From positions 6,599,501-6,663,500 of the forward strand of contig NZ_CP109599.1 of the NCBI RefSeq assembly GCF_036231945.1: DNA of 64,000 nucleotides, read 5' to 3'. The notes below the pieces were generated by a model that made no database searches, was not told the origin of the DNA, and saw nothing but the letters and a program-made list of their open reading frames with translations. The stretch comes from Streptomyces sp. NBC_01429. Its GTDB lineage: Bacteria; Actinomycetota; Actinomycetes; Streptomycetales; Streptomycetaceae. The position numbers were made by a program, and so were the translations under genes. Shown here piece after piece: positions 42,684 to 51,302 of this stretch (the stretch's first letter is position 1; each line of letters opens with the position of its first letter).

Positions 42684-43879
42684 GCGGCAACCAGGAGCTT
42701 TCGCAGCGCTGGCAGAACGTGATGGCCGACAACTACGGCACGCCCGGCCTGGCCCTGGTACGCGGCGAGGGCGCCCGGGTCTGGGACGCCGACGGCACCC
42801 CGTACACCGACTTCGTCGGCGGAATCGCGGTCAACGCCCTCGGCCACGCCCACCCCGCCGTCGTCGAGGCCGTCTCCGGCCAGATCGCCTCCCTCGGCCA
42901 TGTCTCCAACCTCTTCCTCGCCGAGCCGCCCATCGCGCTGGCCGAGCGGCTGATCCAGCTCTCCGGCCGGCCGGGACGCGTCTTCTTCTGCAACTCGGGC
43001 GCCGAGGCCAACGAAGCGGCCTTCAAGATCGGCCGGCTCACCGGCCGCAGCCACATGGTCGCCACCACGGGCGGCTTCCACGGCCGCACCATGGGCGCGC
43101 TCGCCCTCACCGGCCAGCCCGGCAAGCGGGAGCCGTTCCTGCCGCTGCCCGGCGAGGTCACGCACGTGCCGTACGGAGACACCGAGGCGCTGCGGGCCGC
43201 CGTCACCGAGGAGACGGCGCTCGTGATCATCGAGCCGATCCAGGGCGAGAACGGGGTGGTCGTACCGCCCAAGGGCTACCTCGAAGCGGCCAGGGAGATC
43301 ACTCGCGCGACCGGCACCCTGCTCGTCCTGGACGAGGTCCAGACGGGCGTCGGCCGGACGGGCAACTGGTTCGAGTACCAGGCCCACCAGGGCATCGAGC
43401 CCGATGTCGTCACCCTCGCCAAGGGACTCGGCGGCGGCCTGCCCCTCGGCGCCACCCTCGCCTTCGGGGACGCCGCCGATCTCCTCAAGCCCGGCCAGCA
43501 CGGCACCACGTTCGGCGGCAACCCCGTCGCCTGCGCCGCCGGACTCGCCGTACTCGACACACTGGCGGCCGACGGACGCCTCGACGAGGTCAAGCGCCTC
43601 GGCGAGCGGGTACGCGCCGAGGCCGAGGCCCTCGGCCACCCGCTGGTCTCCCACGTCCGTGGCGCTGGGCTGCTCCTGGGTATCGTGCTCACCGAGTCGC
43701 TCGCGCCCCAGGTGCAACAGGCGGCTCAGGGTGCCGGGTTCCTCGTGAACGCGCCCGCCCCCGATGTCGTACGGCTGATGCCGCCACTGATCATCGGCGA
43801 CGGCGAGGTGGACGCGCTGCTCCGGGCGCTGCCCGGCATCCTCGACGAGGCGTACGCGGAAGGACGATCAGGGGAATGA
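42680..43879 (+). CDS. argD: acetylornithine aminotransferase
   Basis: 399 aa from GTG 42680, overlapping argB by 4 nt (GTGA). Class III aminotransferase with FCNSGAEANEAAFKIGR, LDEVQTGVGRTG and the PLP lysine in VVTLAKGLGGGLPLGA (about 250). Converts N-acetylglutamate semialdehyde to acetylornithine, and may serve lysine synthesis as succinyl-DAP aminotransferase. Confidence 0.97.
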   Translation: MSGNQELSQRWQNVMADNYGTPGLALVRGEGARVWDADGTPYTDFVGGIAVNALGHAHPAVVEAVSGQIASLGHVSNLFLAEPPIALAERLIQLSGRPGRVFFCNSGAEANEAAFKIGRLTGRSHMVATTGGFHGRTMGALALTGQPGKREPFLPLPGEVTHVPYGDTEALRAAVTEETALVIIEPIQGENGVVVPPKGYLEAAREITRATGTLLVLDEVQTGVGRTGNWFEYQAHQGIEPDVVTLAKGLGGGLPLGATLAFGDAADLLKPGQHGTTFGGNPVACAAGLAVLDTLAADGRLDEVKRLGERVRAEAEALGHPLVSHVRGAGLLLGIVLTESLAPQVQQAAQGAGFLVNAPAPDVVRLMPPLIIGDGEVDALLRALPGILDEAYAEGRSGE

Positions 43880-43886
43880 GACGACG

Positions 43887-44423
43887 ATGACCGAGGCCCA
43901 GGAGAACGAGCACGGCGGGCAGTCCGTGCCGCAGACCAGAACCGCCCGCCACCGCCGGATCGTCGACATCCTGAACCGGCAGCCGGTGCGCTCGCAGAGC
44001 CAGCTGGCGAAACTGCTCGCGGACGACGGGCTGAGCGTCACTCAGGCGACGCTCTCCCGCGACCTGGACGAACTGGGCGCGGTGAAGATCCGCAACACCG
44101 GCGGCGAGTTGATCTACGCGGTCCCCAGCGAGGGCGGCTACCGCACCCCCCACGCGCCCCTGGGCGAGTCGGCGAAGGAGGAGCGGATGCGCCGGCTGGC
44201 CGGTGAACTCCTCATCTCCGCCGAGGCGTCGGCCAACCTCGTCGTGCTGCGCACCCCGCCGGGCGCGGCCCAGTTCCTCGCCTCGGCCATCGACCAGGCC
44301 GAGTTGAGCGACATCCTCGGCACCATCGCGGGCGACGACACGCTGATGCTGATCAGCCGTGACCCGGCGGGCGGGCAGGCGCTCGCCGACCACATGCTGA
44401 AGCTGGCGCAGAACGACCGCTGA
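43887..44423 (+). CDS. argR: arginine repressor
   Basis: 178 aa. N-terminal winged helix (RHRRIVDILNRQPVRSQSQL, VTQATLSRDLDELGAVKIR) and C-terminal arginine-binding oligomerisation domain (NLVVLRTPPGAAQFLASAID, GTIAGDDTLMLISRD). As an arginine-bound hexamer it should bind ARG boxes before argC and argH. Last gene of the operon, 7 nt after argD. Confidence 0.96.
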   Translation: MTEAQENEHGGQSVPQTRTARHRRIVDILNRQPVRSQSQLAKLLADDGLSVTQATLSRDLDELGAVKIRNTGGELIYAVPSEGGYRTPHAPLGESAKEERMRRLAGELLISAEASANLVVLRTPPGAAQFLASAIDQAELSDILGTIAGDDTLMLISRDPAGGQALADHMLKLAQNDR

Positions 44424-44464
44424 GCGGCTGTTCCGCCGGCCGCCCGGCCCGGCCCGCCCGGCCC

Positions 44465-44488
44465 GCCCGGCGCCCGCGGGCGCCGGGC
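44465..44488. terminator. bidirectional terminator of the arg operon
   Basis: Perfect 12-bp palindrome gcccggcgcccg / cgggcgccgggc, abutting the stop of the convergent apbE gene; preceded by GC-rich ggcccgcc repeats. Confidence 0.7.
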
Positions 44489-45276
44489 TACGCGCGCGCC
44501 TCGGCGGTGTAACGGTGGAAGCCGCTGGTCGCCCAGGTGGCGCCGTCGGAGGTGACGGCGAAGCCCTCGGTGCCGGGGAGCGCCTCCAGCCAGTCGCGGG
44601 CCCGCCCGCCCATGGCGTACGCGGCCGTCGCCCGCACGTCCGCCGCGGTCAGCCCGTCCGGGCAGACCACGGTGATCGAGGCGAGTCCGTCGGCCGGGGC
44701 CGCGCCGGTGTGCGGGTCGACGATGTGGCAGCCGCGCTCGGCCGGGCCGGAGGTGGCCACGCCGAGACCGCCGTCCTGGACCGCCACCACCGTCACCAGC
44801 GTCCCGGGGCGCAGCGGATCGGCGATGCCCACGCGCCAGGGGCCGCCGGTCAGCTGGATGTCGCCGCCGCCGTTGAGGCACACCGAGCCGGCCCCGGACG
44901 ACGTGATCATCCGGACGGCCCGCTCCACCGCCCAGCCCTTGACCAGGCCCGTCGGGTCCAGACCGCCCGCGTAGCCGGCGGTGAACCACCCGTCGCTCTC
45001 CCGCTCCGCCCCGGCGCACAGCTCCAGCACCTCGGGCACCTCGGTCACACACGCCGACAGCTCCAGCTCCCCCCGGCCCAGCCGCGTGATCTGGCTGTCG
45101 GGGCGGTACGTGGAGAAGATCTCGTCGGCGCGGTGCAGCCAGGCGACGGCCGCCTGGAGCCCGGCGCGGACCCGCGCCTCGTCCGTCACCCCACGGATGT
45201 CGAACGAGAAGACCGTGCCCATCGACTCCTCGACATGGCGCACCGGAGCGGCGGTCGCGCTGTCGGACTCGATCAC
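44488..45276 (-). CDS. apbE: FAD:protein FMN transferase ApbE
   Basis: 262 aa from GTG 45276, overlapping the FMN-binding protein stop by 4 nt. ApbE signature: MGTVFSFDIRG (near the N-terminus), EIFSTYRPDSQITRLG, TAGYAGGLDPTGLVKGWAVE, VCLNGGGDIQL and SGPAERGCHIVDPHTG. It attaches FMN by a phosphodiester to Thr of DxxSGA[ST]xT targets outside the membrane. No lipobox or signal is seen in this copy, so export is unclear. Its natural target is the next gene upstream. Confidence 0.93.
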   Translation of the reverse strand: MIESDSATAAPVRHVEESMGTVFSFDIRGVTDEARVRAGLQAAVAWLHRADEIFSTYRPDSQITRLGRGELELSACVTEVPEVLELCAGAERESDGWFTAGYAGGLDPTGLVKGWAVERAVRMITSSGAGSVCLNGGGDIQLTGGPWRVGIADPLRPGTLVTVVAVQDGGLGVATSGPAERGCHIVDPHTGAAPADGLASITVVCPDGLTAADVRATAAYAMGGRARDWLEALPGTEGFAVTSDGATWATSGFHRYTAEARA

Positions 45277-46151
45277 AGGCCCGCCTTGTCGAGGGCGCTC
45301 TGGAGGGATTCCTGGTAGCCCTTGCTGGTGTAGCTGGCGCCGGAGACGGCGTCGACCTGGGCGCTCTGCGCGGTGAGCGCCGCCTGGTTGAGCTTGGGTA
45401 CGGCGTCGGCGGTGACGGACTGGCTGCGGGCGTCGGCCTTGGGCGCCTGGACGGCCTCGGCCCGGGTGATCCGGCCGCCCTCCACGGTGACCTGTACCTG
45501 CACCGGGCCGTACTGGGTGTTCACGGCGTCACCCAGCACGGTCCGCGCCCCGGCCTCCGGCGCGGCGGTCTCGGTCGTGCCGCCGGTCGTGCCACCGGTG
45601 TCGGCGCCCCCGTTCCCGTCCCCGTCCGCTCCCGCGCTCGTGTCCGCGCCCTCGCTCGGGTCGGCCGGCGCCTCCGTACCCGTGGCCGCACCCGCCCCGG
45701 CCCCCGTACCCGCCTTGTCGAGGGCGCTCTGGAGGGATTCCTGGTAGCCCTTGCTGGTGTAGCTGGCGCCGGAGACGGCGTCGACCTGGGCGCTCTGCGC
45801 GGTGAGCGCCGCCTGGTTCAGCTTGGGCACCGCGTCCGCCGTGACGGACTGGCTGCGGGCGTCCGCCTTGGGCGCCTGGACCGCTTCCGCCTTGACGATC
45901 CTGCCGTCGTTCAGGGTGATCTGGACCTGGACCGGCCCGAACTGGGTGTCCACCGCGTCCCCCAGCACCGTCTGCCCGCCCGGGGCCCCGCTCGGACCGC
46001 CCGCCGTGGCCGAGACCCCGGTGCCGGTCTGAGCGGCGGCCCCGGCCACCGGGGTGCCCCCCGGCTGCTTCAGGGCGAGCAGCAGGACGACGCCCGACGC
46101 GGTAGCGGCGACACCGATCATGATCCGCCGGAGCGGGTGCTTCCTCTTCAT
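45273..46151 (-). CDS. membrane-anchored protein with two FMN-binding domains
   Basis: 292 aa. N-terminal membrane anchor (RRIMIGVAATASGVVLLLAL, about 8-27), FMN-binding domain 1, a Gly/Ala/Thr linker, then FMN-binding domain 2. Each domain has DAVSGASYTSKGYQESL, the flavinylation motif whose Thr is the predicted FMN acceptor for ApbE. The domains are 429 nt (143 codons) apart and share 110 identical nt, so they come from a recent internal duplication. ATG 46151 is preceded by gagg at 6 nt; GTG 46163 overlaps the reductase stop and is an alternative. Confidence 0.92.
   Translation of the reverse strand: MKRKHPLRRIMIGVAATASGVVLLLALKQPGGTPVAGAAAQTGTGVSATAGGPSGAPGGQTVLGDAVDTQFGPVQVQITLNDGRIVKAEAVQAPKADARSQSVTADAVPKLNQAALTAQSAQVDAVSGASYTSKGYQESLQSALDKAGTGAGAGAATGTEAPADPSEGADTSAGADGDGNGGADTGGTTGGTTETAAPEAGARTVLGDAVNTQYGPVQVQVTVEGGRITRAEAVQAPKADARSQSVTADAVPKLNQAALTAQSAQVDAVSGASYTSKGYQESLQSALDKAGL
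45280..45389. repeat. duplicated segment A in FMN-binding gene
   Basis: Identical over 110 nt to 45709-45818; similarity continues to about 45544 with scattered third-position changes. Encodes the C-terminal half of FMN-binding domain 2. Confidence 0.9.
45709..45818. repeat. duplicated segment B in FMN-binding gene
   Basis: Partner of 45280-45389, offset 429 nt; encodes the corresponding part of FMN-binding domain 1. Confidence 0.9.
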
Positions 46152-46159
46152 CGACTGCC

Positions 46160-47533
46160 TCACATCTCGAAGGACTCGTGGTGGATACGGCGGGTGGGCA
46201 CGCCCGCCTCGCGCAGGGCCTCGTACGACTGACGGGCGAGTCCGGTCGGCCCGCAGACATAGACGTCGTGGTCACCGATGTCCGGCAGCAGCTCGCGCAG
46301 CCGCGCCGGGGTGATCTCGGGCCGTACACCGTCGGGCCCGTTGACCGCGTACAGCAGCCGCGCCCCGCGCGCCGACGCGATCTCGCGCAGCTCGCGCCAG
46401 AGCGCCAGGTCCTCGGTCTTGCTGGCCCGGTAGAGCAGCGTCAGATCGCCGGGCTCGCCGGGCAGCGTCTCGAACAGCGCCCGCATCGGCGTGATCCCGG
46501 CGCCGCCCGCGATCATCAGCACCTTCTCCTGACTGCGCCGGGCTGCCGTCATCGCCCCGTAGGGGCCCTCCGCCCAGATCCGGGTGCCCGGCTCCAGCCG
46601 GGACAGGGCCTCGCTGTGCTCGCCGTTCGCCTTGACCGTGATCCGCAGCAGATCGGGCCTCGGCGGCGCCGACAGGGAGTACGGGTTGGAGCTCCAGCGC
46701 AGTCCGTCGGTGAGGAACCGCCAGCGGAAGAACTGGCCCGGCTGGGCGCCGATCCGGTGCAGCCGGCGCCCCGTGATCAGTACGGAGACGACTCCGGGCG
46801 CCTCGTACACGGTCGACTCGACCCGCATCCGATGGCCGAGGTTGAGCCGGACCGGGGTCAGCACGCGGTACCAGAGCAACAGGGCGCCCGCAGCGCCGTA
46901 CAGCACGTACCAGGCCGTCCTGGCCGTCGCGTTCCCCACGAACTCGGCGCCGGTGGCGAGCTGGTGCCAGAAGGTCAGGTAGACCGCCGCGTAGGTGAGC
47001 AGATGGAGGTAGTACCAGGTCTCGTAGCGGACCTTGCGGCGCACCGCCCCCACCGAGACGAAGCCGATCACCAGGAACAGCACGGTCCCGATGGCCGCCT
47101 CGATCATCCGGGGGAACTCGGTGACGACACTGACGGTCTGGTCGGCGAACCCGGTGCCGGACTGGACCGAGTAGCCGCCGATGATCAGCCCGACATGGGC
47201 GATCAGCAGACTGACCGAGTACCTTCCGCAGATCGCGTGCCACCGCGCCACCCGGTCGGAGCCCACGCGCCGCTCCAGCGCCGGGACGCGGGCCATCAGC
47301 AGGATGACGATCGCGATCGCGTAGCCGCTGAGCAGCCCGGTCAGCCGGCCGGCCCCGGTCAGCCATTCCGCCAGGTCCATCCGTACGACCAGGGTGTTCT
47401 GCCACCACAGCGCCATGACGGCCGCCGCCCCTGCCCAGCACGCCACCAGCAGGGGCAGCGCCCCCGACCGCTGCGGGCGGATCGCGCGCATGGTCTGCCG
47501 CCGAGCGGCCCTGCCGTTGTGCATCATCGCCAC
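46160..47533 (-). CDS. ferric-reductase-like transmembrane oxidoreductase
   Basis: 457 aa. About six membrane segments with paired His in helices (RYSVSLLIAHVGL; WYYLHLLTYAAVYLTFWHQL) that can bind heme, then a cytoplasmic FNR domain: FAD motif RWSSNPYSLSA (about 272), NAD(P) motif VLMIAGGAGITPMRALF (about 338-354) and VYVCGPTGL (about 425). It should pass electrons from cytosolic NAD(P)H across the membrane to the flavinylated partner. First gene of the operon with the FMN-binding protein and apbE. Start GTG 47533; ATG 47527 also possible. Confidence 0.92.
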   Translation of the reverse strand: MAMMHNGRAARRQTMRAIRPQRSGALPLLVACWAGAAAVMALWWQNTLVVRMDLAEWLTGAGRLTGLLSGYAIAIVILLMARVPALERRVGSDRVARWHAICGRYSVSLLIAHVGLIIGGYSVQSGTGFADQTVSVVTEFPRMIEAAIGTVLFLVIGFVSVGAVRRKVRYETWYYLHLLTYAAVYLTFWHQLATGAEFVGNATARTAWYVLYGAAGALLLWYRVLTPVRLNLGHRMRVESTVYEAPGVVSVLITGRRLHRIGAQPGQFFRWRFLTDGLRWSSNPYSLSAPPRPDLLRITVKANGEHSEALSRLEPGTRIWAEGPYGAMTAARRSQEKVLMIAGGAGITPMRALFETLPGEPGDLTLLYRASKTEDLALWRELREIASARGARLLYAVNGPDGVRPEITPARLRELLPDIGDHDVYVCGPTGLARQSYEALREAGVPTRRIHHESFEM

Positions 47534-47656
47534 GGGAACTGCACCTCAACTCTTCCTCCGTGCCGGGCGATACGGATTTGAGCGGCGGTGGGTTCAACCA
47601 CGGCGTTCGCATACTCGGAGTGATGGCCGGAACGCGCGCGCGTCCGTGCCGTCGGG

Positions 47657-48331
47657 CTACGAAGCGGTCGGCTCCCGCACGGAGATGGCGATACGCGGGT
47701 GCCGGGCCGGATCGGCCCAGGCCAGGACGGCGCGCATCGACTCCTCGGGTACGGAGACACAACCGGCGGTCGCGCCCGCGCCGTTGACGTGCAGGAAGAT
47801 CCCGGCGCCCCGGCCGCGCACCGGCCGGTCGTAGTTGAAGCCGATCACCAGGGCGAGGTCGTACTGCGCCGTGTAGTCGGCGAGGTGCTCGGCCTCGTCC
47901 GCACGGCAGTCCGCGGGCAGGCCCTCCACCCAGCGGTTGTACGCGCGCGAGCGGTTGTCCTGGCACCACCAGGACCTCTCGGTCACCGGGCGGTAGCCGT
48001 ACCGCGTCCCGGCGGGCTCGGGCGCGATGCCGAACGCGTACGGCAGGTCGTACACCCCGGTCGGGGTGGTCGAGGTGCCCTGGGTACGGTGCGCGCCGTC
48101 GACCAGCCCGCCCGCGCCGAAGCGCGCCGGGGCCGAACCCGCCGCCACCCACCGGTCGTCGCGCCGGTCCCACCAGGTCAGCCGGCCGGTCGTCGCGGAG
48201 GCGTCCGGAGCCTCCGCGGTGATCAGCTGGGTGGAGTCTCCGGCGGCGGGTTCCGGCACGGCGGCACGGGCGGCCGTCGTGCCGGTGACGACGGTGAGCA
48301 GGGCGGCGGCGAGTGCGAGAGCGGTGCGCAT
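47657..48331 (-). CDS. secreted L,D-transpeptidase-like (YkuD-type) protein
   Basis: 224 aa with a Sec signal (LALAAALLTVVTGTTAARA, about 4-22). The catalytic-type motif IFLHVNGAGATAGCVSVPEE (His about 185, Cys about 196) matches the HxnGC of the COG3786/YkuD group; the role is probably in peptidoglycan cross-linking. On its strand TACGGT lies 7 nt before ATG, so it may be leaderless. An in-frame upstream start at 48478 is unlikely. Confidence 0.85.
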   Translation of the reverse strand: MRTALALAAALLTVVTGTTAARAAVPEPAAGDSTQLITAEAPDASATTGRLTWWDRRDDRWVAAGSAPARFGAGGLVDGAHRTQGTSTTPTGVYDLPYAFGIAPEPAGTRYGYRPVTERSWWCQDNRSRAYNRWVEGLPADCRADEAEHLADYTAQYDLALVIGFNYDRPVRGRGAGIFLHVNGAGATAGCVSVPEESMRAVLAWADPARHPRIAISVREPTAS

Positions 48332-48540
48332 GGGCAGGACCGTATGCGGCGGGCCCGGACCCGGCCTCCCGGCAGCCCCCGCACTGCGCCGAACGCGGCC
48401 CGCGTTCAGCCGGTCGCCGCGCGCACGCGGATCTTCGGAGCGCGCGGACCATCGTGTACGGACCGGAGCGCGCATCACGATGCGAGGACCGGCCGGTCGG
48501 CCGGCCGGTCCCCGCGTCTGCTGGTCAGCCCGTCAGCTGT

Positions 48541-49416
48541 TCAGCTGTTCAGGGTGCAGGTGGCGAGCGAGTCGACCGGCAGTTCGGGCTTGGCGGCGGT
48601 GCGGCCGATCGCGGTGGCCATGCGGTTGATGGTGGCGACGCGCTTGTCCTTCAGCGGGCCGACGATCGCGTTCTGGACGAAGTTGGGGCCGCCCTGGCCG
48701 ACCGTGTTGATCAGCCGCTGGTTGGCCTCGGCGATCTGGGTGTCCAGCAGCGCGAGGTTGCGGTCGATCTCGGCCTGGGCCGAGGCGGGGATGGCGGGCA
48801 GGCTCGGGGCGACGGCCGGGCAGTTGACCGTACCGGCGGCGCCGGTGTTCCCGCCGCCGTCGTTGCCGGTCTCCCCGCCGTTGCCCGTTCCGCCGTCGTT
48901 CCCCGCGTTCCCGTTGTTCCCCTCGCCGGCGGCCGGCGGGGTCGTGGCTGGGGCGCTCGGCGTCTGCTCGCCGCCGCCCGCCGTGCTCAGGGTGCAGGTG
49001 GCGAGCGAGTCGACCGGCAGTTCGGGCTTGGCGGCGGTGCGGCCGATCGCGGTGGCCATGCGGTTGATGGTGGCGACGCGCTTGTCCTTCAGCGGGCCGA
49101 CGATCGCGTTCTGGACGAAGTTGGGGCCGCCCTGGCCGACCGTGTTGATCAGCCGCTGGTTGGCCTCGGCGATCTGGGTCTCCAGCAGCGCGAGGTTGCG
49201 GTCGATCTCGGCCTGGGCCGAGGCGGGGATCGCGGGCAGGCTCGCCGCGACGGCCGGGCAGCTCACCGTTCCGGGCGAGGCGGCCTTCGTCTCGCCGCTC
49301 TGCCCCTCACCGGCCATGGCGTTGCCGACGATCACCGCTCCGGACAGCACGACCGCGGCGGCGCCGCCGGCGATGACGACACGGCGCTTGTTGTACTTCG
49401 GAAGAGCCCTGGACAT
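48541..49416 (-). CDS. secreted protein with tandem duplicated domain, unknown function
   Basis: 291 aa. Membrane anchor or signal (RRVVIAGGAAAVVLSGAVIVGNAMA, in the first 38 residues), then two near-identical ~100-residue domains (each with CPAVA, LPAIPASAQAEIDRNLALL, VGQGGPNFVQNAIVGPLKDK, ATCTL) joined by a Gly/Asn/Thr linker. Each domain has two Cys at its ends that could form a disulfide. I recognise no family. The adjacent gene cluster also has an internally duplicated protein, but the sequences are unrelated. Confidence 0.75.
   Translation of the reverse strand: MSRALPKYNKRRVVIAGGAAAVVLSGAVIVGNAMAGEGQSGETKAASPGTVSCPAVAASLPAIPASAQAEIDRNLALLETQIAEANQRLINTVGQGGPNFVQNAIVGPLKDKRVATINRMATAIGRTAAKPELPVDSLATCTLSTAGGGEQTPSAPATTPPAAGEGNNGNAGNDGGTGNGGETGNDGGGNTGAAGTVNCPAVAPSLPAIPASAQAEIDRNLALLDTQIAEANQRLINTVGQGGPNFVQNAIVGPLKDKRVATINRMATAIGRTAAKPELPVDSLATCTLNS
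48549..48836. repeat. intragenic duplication copy A
   Basis: Nearly identical to 48987-49274 at an offset of 438 nt (146 codons); the first ~200 nt appear identical and only about half a dozen differences were seen in total. Confidence 0.9.
48987..49274. repeat. intragenic duplication copy B
   Basis: Partner of 48549-48836; encodes the N-terminal copy of the domain. Confidence 0.9.
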
Positions 49417-49580
49417 GCGGAACCTCACTCGGATCAGGGGAGGAGCGAGGGGTCCGTCCGGCGGTGACCGGACGGCTCTCCCTCGGTTGACCAACGCGGC
49501 GCCTGCGTTCGGTGGGGGGTACGAGGCGGCGCGCCCCTACGTTCAACCGGGCCCGGAAGATCTCCGAAAGTTCTCCGAGA

Positions 49581-49614
49581 TTGACGAATCATGCGGAGCA
49601 ATGCATGGTTATGC
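49581..49614 (+). promoter_or_regulatory. argH promoter with ARG-box-like sequence
   Basis: TTGACG (49581-49586), 17-nt spacer, CATGGT (49604-49609). The stretch aatgcatggttatgcc and the preceding aatcatgc provide TGCAT/ATGC half-sites like those at argC, so ArgR repression is likely. It lies in a 311-bp gap that otherwise holds only the aaggag (49715-49720) of argH. Confidence 0.5.
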
Positions 49615-49727
49615 CTGGCAGTGAACGTCACCGTCAAGCACGAGCTGGCCCGCTGGCGATACATTCGATCCCCCGTGGCGGGGAGAGGCGGCCGCACTCT
49701 CCCCTGATCTCTCCAAGGAGCGCAGCA

Positions 49728-51155
49728 GTGAGCAGCAACAACGGTGATGTCCGGCTCTGGGGCGGCCGGTTCGCGGACGGGCCCTCGGACGCCCTGGCAG
49801 CCCTCTCGGCGTCGGTCCACTTCGACTGGCGGCTCGCGCCGTACGACATCGCCGGCTCCCGCGCGCACGCCCGGGTGCTGCACAAGGCCGGGCTGCTCAC
49901 CGCCGACGAGCTGACCCGCATGGTGGCCGGTCTCGACCAGCTCGAAGCGGACGTGGCCGACGGCTCCTTCACCGGCACGATCGCCGACGAGGACGTCCAC
50001 ACGGCGTTGGAGCGCGGGCTGCTGGAGCGGCTCGGCGCCGACCTCGGCGGCAAGCTCCGGGCCGGCCGGTCCCGTAACGACCAGGTCGCCACGCTCTTCC
50101 GGATGTATCTGCGCGACCACGCCAGGATCGTCGGCGGTCTGATCGCCGACCTCCAGGACGCGCTGGTCGGTCTGGCCGAGGCGCACTCCGAGGTCGCGAT
50201 GCCGGGCCGTACGCACCTCCAGCACGCGCAGCCCGTCCTGTTCGCGCACCACATGCTGGCGCATGTGCAGTCGCTGTCCCGGGACGCGGAGCGGCTGCGG
50301 CAGTGGGACAAGCGCACCGCCGTCTCCCCGTACGGCTCCGGCGCGCTGGCCGGGTCCTCGCTCGGGCTCGACCCCGAGGCGGTCGCCGCCGACCTCGGCT
50401 TCGAGCGCGGCTCGGTGGGCAACTCCATCGACGGCACCGCCTCGCGCGACTTCGTCGCGGAGTTCGCCTTCGTCACGGCGATGATCGGCGTCAACCTGTC
50501 GCGGATCGCCGAGGAGATCATCCTCTGGAACACGAAGGAGTTCTCCTTCGTCACCCTGCACGACGCCTTCTCCACCGGCTCGTCGATCATGCCGCAGAAG
50601 AAGAATCCGGACATCGCGGAGCTGGCGCGCGGCAAGTCCGGCCGGCTGATCGGCAATCTGACCGGGCTGCTGGCCACGCTGAAGGCCCTGCCGCTCGCGT
50701 ACAACCGGGACCTCCAGGAGGACAAGGAGCCGGTCTTCGACTCCTGCGACCAGCTGGAGGTCCTGCTGCCCGCCTTCACCGGCATGATGGCGACCCTGAC
50801 CGTCCACCGGGAGCGGATGGAGGCCCTGGCCCCGGCCGGCTTCTCCCTCGCCACCGACATCGCCGAGTGGCTGGTCAGGCAGGGTGTGCCGTTCCGGGTC
50901 GCGCACGAGGTCGCGGGGGAGTGCGTCAAGGAGTGCGAGGTGCTGGGCATCGAGCTGAACGAGCTGTCGGACGACCAGTTCGCCAAGATCTCCGAGCACC
51001 TCACCCCCGACGTCCGCTCGGTCCTCAACGTCCCCGGCGCCCTGGCCTCCCGCAACGGCCGGGGCGGCACGGCCCCGTCGGCCGTCGCCGTCCAGCTCTC
51101 CGAGGTCAAGGCCGACCTGGTGATACAGCACGCCTGGGCCGCCGCCAAGAAGTGA
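49728..51155 (+). CDS. argH: argininosuccinate lyase
   Basis: 475 aa from GTG 49728, with aaggag 7 nt upstream. Fumarase/ASL superfamily: LWGGRFADGPSDAL, AGRSRNDQVAT (about 112), PGRTHLQHAQPV and the signature GSSIMPQKKNPD (about 285-296). It splits argininosuccinate into arginine and fumarate, the last arginine step. argG is not in this window, so argH stands apart from argCJBDR by about 5 kb. Confidence 0.98.
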   Translation: MSSNNGDVRLWGGRFADGPSDALAALSASVHFDWRLAPYDIAGSRAHARVLHKAGLLTADELTRMVAGLDQLEADVADGSFTGTIADEDVHTALERGLLERLGADLGGKLRAGRSRNDQVATLFRMYLRDHARIVGGLIADLQDALVGLAEAHSEVAMPGRTHLQHAQPVLFAHHMLAHVQSLSRDAERLRQWDKRTAVSPYGSGALAGSSLGLDPEAVAADLGFERGSVGNSIDGTASRDFVAEFAFVTAMIGVNLSRIAEEIILWNTKEFSFVTLHDAFSTGSSIMPQKKNPDIAELARGKSGRLIGNLTGLLATLKALPLAYNRDLQEDKEPVFDSCDQLEVLLPAFTGMMATLTVHRERMEALAPAGFSLATDIAEWLVRQGVPFRVAHEVAGECVKECEVLGIELNELSDDQFAKISEHLTPDVRSVLNVPGALASRNGRGGTAPSAVAVQLSEVKADLVIQHAWAAAKK

Positions 51156-51189
51156 CGCGCGTTCTGGTCACGCGCCGTTCTTTCCGAGC

Positions 51190-51299
51190 GGCGCCGGGAA
51201 CGCGCCGGGAACGCGCCGGGAACGCGCCGGGAACGCGCCGGGAACGCGCCGGGAACGCGCCGGGAACGCGCCGGGAACGCGCCGGGAACGCGTCAGGGA
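51190..51299. repeat. 11-bp tandem repeat (about ten units)
   Basis: Unit cgcgccgggaa repeats perfectly eight times (51201-51288) with one degenerate unit at each end (51190-51200 and 51289-51299). It fills the gap between the convergent argH and helR genes and stops 3 nt short of the helR stop. The unit is not a multiple of three and is not coding. Confidence 0.92.
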
Positions 51300-51302
51300 C
51301 TC

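Noticed and set aside
51190..51299. 11-bp array as a C-terminal extension of helR or argH
   Set aside because: Both stop codons lie outside the array and the unit is not a multiple of three.
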